NCBI RefSeq assembly: GCF_019578655.1 | Contig: NC_063257.1 | Location: forward strand, 8,246,001 to 8,310,000 | DNA from: Ricinus communis | Lineage: Eukaryota; Streptophyta; Magnoliopsida; Malpighiales; Euphorbiaceae | Reading direction: 5' to 3' | DNA: 64,000 nt | Part shown: positions 61,856 to 64,000 of the stretch, in pieces | Numbering within the stretch: position 1 is the stretch's first letter | How the letters are laid out: the number at the start of each line of letters is the position of its first letter | Made by a program: the position numbers and the translations under genes | Notes under the pieces: generated by a model | Seen by the model: only the letters and a program-made list of their open reading frames with translations | What the model was told of the DNA's origin: nothing | Database searches by the model: none

Positions 61856-64000
61856 ATCTCCCCCTCCAGTCCATGGGAAGAATGTCTGCTTCTCATCAAA
61901 TCAAATAGAAGATAATCCTGCAATAGCACTGCAGATATTATGCTTATCTCGAGTCACCGCCTTAGTCAACATATCAGCTGGATTCTTCTCGGTCTGAATT
62001 TTCTTCAACAAAAATTCATTCCTATTCATAGCATCACGAATCCAATGATACCTCACATCAATGTGTTTAGTACGACAATGAAATGTGGCATTCTTACTCA
62101 AATCAAGTGCACTCTGACTGTCACAATGAACCATATAACAATCTTGTTTCAAACCTAACTCAAGAAGAAATCTCTTCAAACAGAGTAGTTCCTTGCTAGA
62201 CTTCTGCAGCTGCAATATACTCTGCATCTGTTTTAGACAAGGCAACACACTTCTGTAGTTTTGACTGCCATGAGACAGCTCCCCCTGCAAAAGTAAACAC
62301 ATATCCAGAAGTAGATTTCCTACTATCTAGATCACTTGCCATATCTGCATCTGTATATCCCTCTAGAATTGGTTCTGAACCACCAAAACATAACACAATT
62401 TCGAGCTACCTCTCAAATATCATAAAATCCACTTCACTGCCTCCCAATGCTCTTTTCCTGGATTCAGAAGAAACCTGCTAACAACACCAACTGCATGTGC
62501 TATATCCGGTCTGGTGCAAACCATCGCATACATCAAACTCCCCACTGCAGATGAGTAAGGAATAGCTGCTATCTTATTCTTCTCTTCTTCACTAGAAGAA
62601 AACTGCTTCTTGCTAAGCTTAAAATGATTAGGCAAAGGAGTACTGACCAGCTTTATATCTCTCATGTTAAATCTGTCTAGAACCCACTCAACATAGCTCT
62701 GTTGTGACAGCCATATCTTCTTGGCTTTCCATTCACGAACAATCTGCATACCCAGAATCTGTTTTGCTTGGCTTAGATCCTTCATATCAAAAGCACTAAA
62801 CAACTCCTTCTTCAATCTATTAATCACCTTAGCATCCTGTCCAACTATCAATATATCATCTACATATAGCAAAAGGATAACAAACTTACCACCTGGTAGT
62901 TTTCTGAAATACACACAATGATCTGCCTCTGTCCTGGTGTACTCATGACTCATCATGAAAGAGTCAAATTTCTTGTACCACTATCTAGGAGCTTGTTTCA
63001 AGCCATACAAACTCTTTTTCAATCTGCAAACCATGTGTTCCTTTCCCTTCACTTCAAACCCCTCTGGCTGATCCATGTAGATTTTCTCCTCCAAATCATT
63101 ATGAAGGAATGCAGTCTTCACATCTAACTGCTCAATTTCAAGATCCATACTAGCTGCTAATCCGAGAATTAACCTGATAGAATTCATCTTCACAATAGGA
63201 GAAAAAATCTCACCAAAGTCAACTCCCTTAATCTGGTTGAAGCCCTTCACCACTAGTCTAGCTTTGTACTTCATTAACTTCTCATAATCTCTCTTGATCT
63301 TGAAAATCCACTTGTTCTTTAAGGGTCTATTACCCTTTGGAAGCTCCACTAACTCATAAGTGTTGTTCTTCTTCAAAGAACTCATCTTATCCTGCATTAC
63401 TCTCATCCAATACCCTTTATCTGTATGAGTTACTGCTTTTTCAAAATTCTTTAGCTCCCCCTCTTCAGCAAGAGAAGCCCACTCTGAACTGGGATATCTA
63501 GTAGATGGAATCTGACCTCTAGGAGATCTCCTGGTCTCTGCAATTAAAGTTGGAGGGGTTCGCTCCCCCTGCTCAACACCCTCTACATTTCCACCAACAT
63601 CATCAATCTGAACTGGTTCATTCTCCATCCCATGTTCATCAATCATCTCTCCTCCTATGGCATCATTAGTTAAAGGAGAAACTAGTGAAGGATTACTTAC
63701 AGTAATAGTGCTCGAATCCTTAGCTGAATCTGACTTTAGCATCTCATGCTCATGAAACACCACATCTCTTGATCTAACAATCTTCTTCTTTGCTGGATCC
63801 CATAGTCTATATCTAAACTCTAAATCTCTATATCCGACAAAAATACACGGAGTGGCCTTATCATCAAGTTTCTGTCTCTACTCCTTAGGTACATGAACAA
63901 AGGCTTTGCAGCCAAACACCTTCAAGTGAGAGTAACTAACATCTTTCCCACTCCAAACTCTCTCAGGAATATCATACTCTAAGGGAGCTGATGGAGATCG
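61856..64000 (-). pseudogene. copia-2 pol polyprotein, 3' portion with two stops and a frameshift
   Basis: The coding segments listed for copia-2 are collinear with the Tnt1 pol order and, apart from the TAG near 62977, the TGA near 62417 and the shift near 62195, stay open. The 5' part of pol and gag lie outside the window. Confidence 0.85.

Larger units (their letters stand above)
61258..64000 (-). mobile_element. Ty1-copia retrotransposon copia-2, 3' part (runs off the window)
   Basis: From right to left on the minus strand: integrase C-terminal region (about 64000-63764, then VFHEHEML), connector and reverse transcriptase (63763-62981, with NKWIFKIKRD, QLDVKTAFLHN and YGLKQAPR), distal RT (62956-62420, with YVDDILI and SAVGSLMYAM), RNase H (62396-61901, with DSRKSTSGYVFTF, HCDSQSALDLS and RTKHIDVRYH), then the 3' LTR. 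It resembles Tnt1/Tork-type copia elements. A TAG after QAPR, a TGA after VKWIL and a one-base shift at the start of RNase H interrupt the polyprotein, so it is inactive though much younger-looking than copia-1. The 5' LTR is not in the window. Confidence 0.92.

Noticed and set aside
1..64000. CRISPR arrays, bacterial operons, ribosome binding sites, rRNA genes
   Set aside because: The window is plant nuclear DNA with spliced genes; no regularly spaced repeats or rRNA sequence were seen.

Overview
The window is nuclear DNA of a flowering plant, almost certainly a eudicot. It is AT-rich and intron-containing, with long AT-rich intergenic stretches, MITEs, LINE remnants and Ty1-copia elements, and its genes belong to plant-specific families (LRR-XII receptor kinases, ABCG half-transporters, VQ proteins, receptor-like proteins). 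Species cannot be fixed from sequence alone; the protein style would suit Malpighiales, but that is a guess.

Layout. 1-1.6 kb: a cluster of related AT-rich MITEs. 2-27 kb: a degenerate tandem array that repeatedly juxtaposes a tiny secreted-peptide gene with an LRR-XII non-RD receptor kinase. It holds peptide gene 1 (5.3 kb), an RLK remnant (6.6-7.4 kb), RLK1 (8.1-11.4 kb), peptide gene 2 (15.9 kb), an ABCG gene fragment (16.9-17.4 kb), RLK2 (18.8-22.1 kb), an orphan copy of the RLK1 upstream region (23.3-23.6 kb), and peptide gene 3 (26.8 kb). Flanking non-coding DNA is duplicated with the genes, so the array grew by segmental duplication. 27.9-32.9 kb: a decayed Ty1-copia element with both LTRs, a primer-binding site and a perfect 5-bp target duplication. 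33.7-40.5 kb (minus): a complete ten-exon ABCG half-transporter of the ABCG22/ABCG27 type. 40.8-48.8 kb: no supported gene. 49.0-49.8 kb: an intronless VQ protein of the MKS1 type. 54.9-59.3 kb (minus): a six-exon PHD-finger protein of the AIPP2 type, whose first coding exon contributes only the ATG. 60.3-61.3 kb (minus): the C-terminal part of an LRR receptor-like protein, split by a second copia element that runs off the right edge.

The unusual system is the 5-27 kb array. Three paralogous two-exon genes encode 60-67 residue secreted precursors: a signal peptide, a basic GRK/RRK site, then a short Gly-rich tail ending in G(4-5)-C-x4-C-x-stop. They alternate with receptor kinases of the subfamily that includes FLS2, EFR and XA21. 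A ligand/receptor link is inference from co-duplication only. One receptor (RLK1) carries a frameshift in its signal peptide, and peptide gene 3 has lost the ancestral splice donor but has an in-frame substitute, so the array shows active birth and death. Two GC-AG introns (in the ABCG and PHD genes) are inferred from exact reading-frame continuity.
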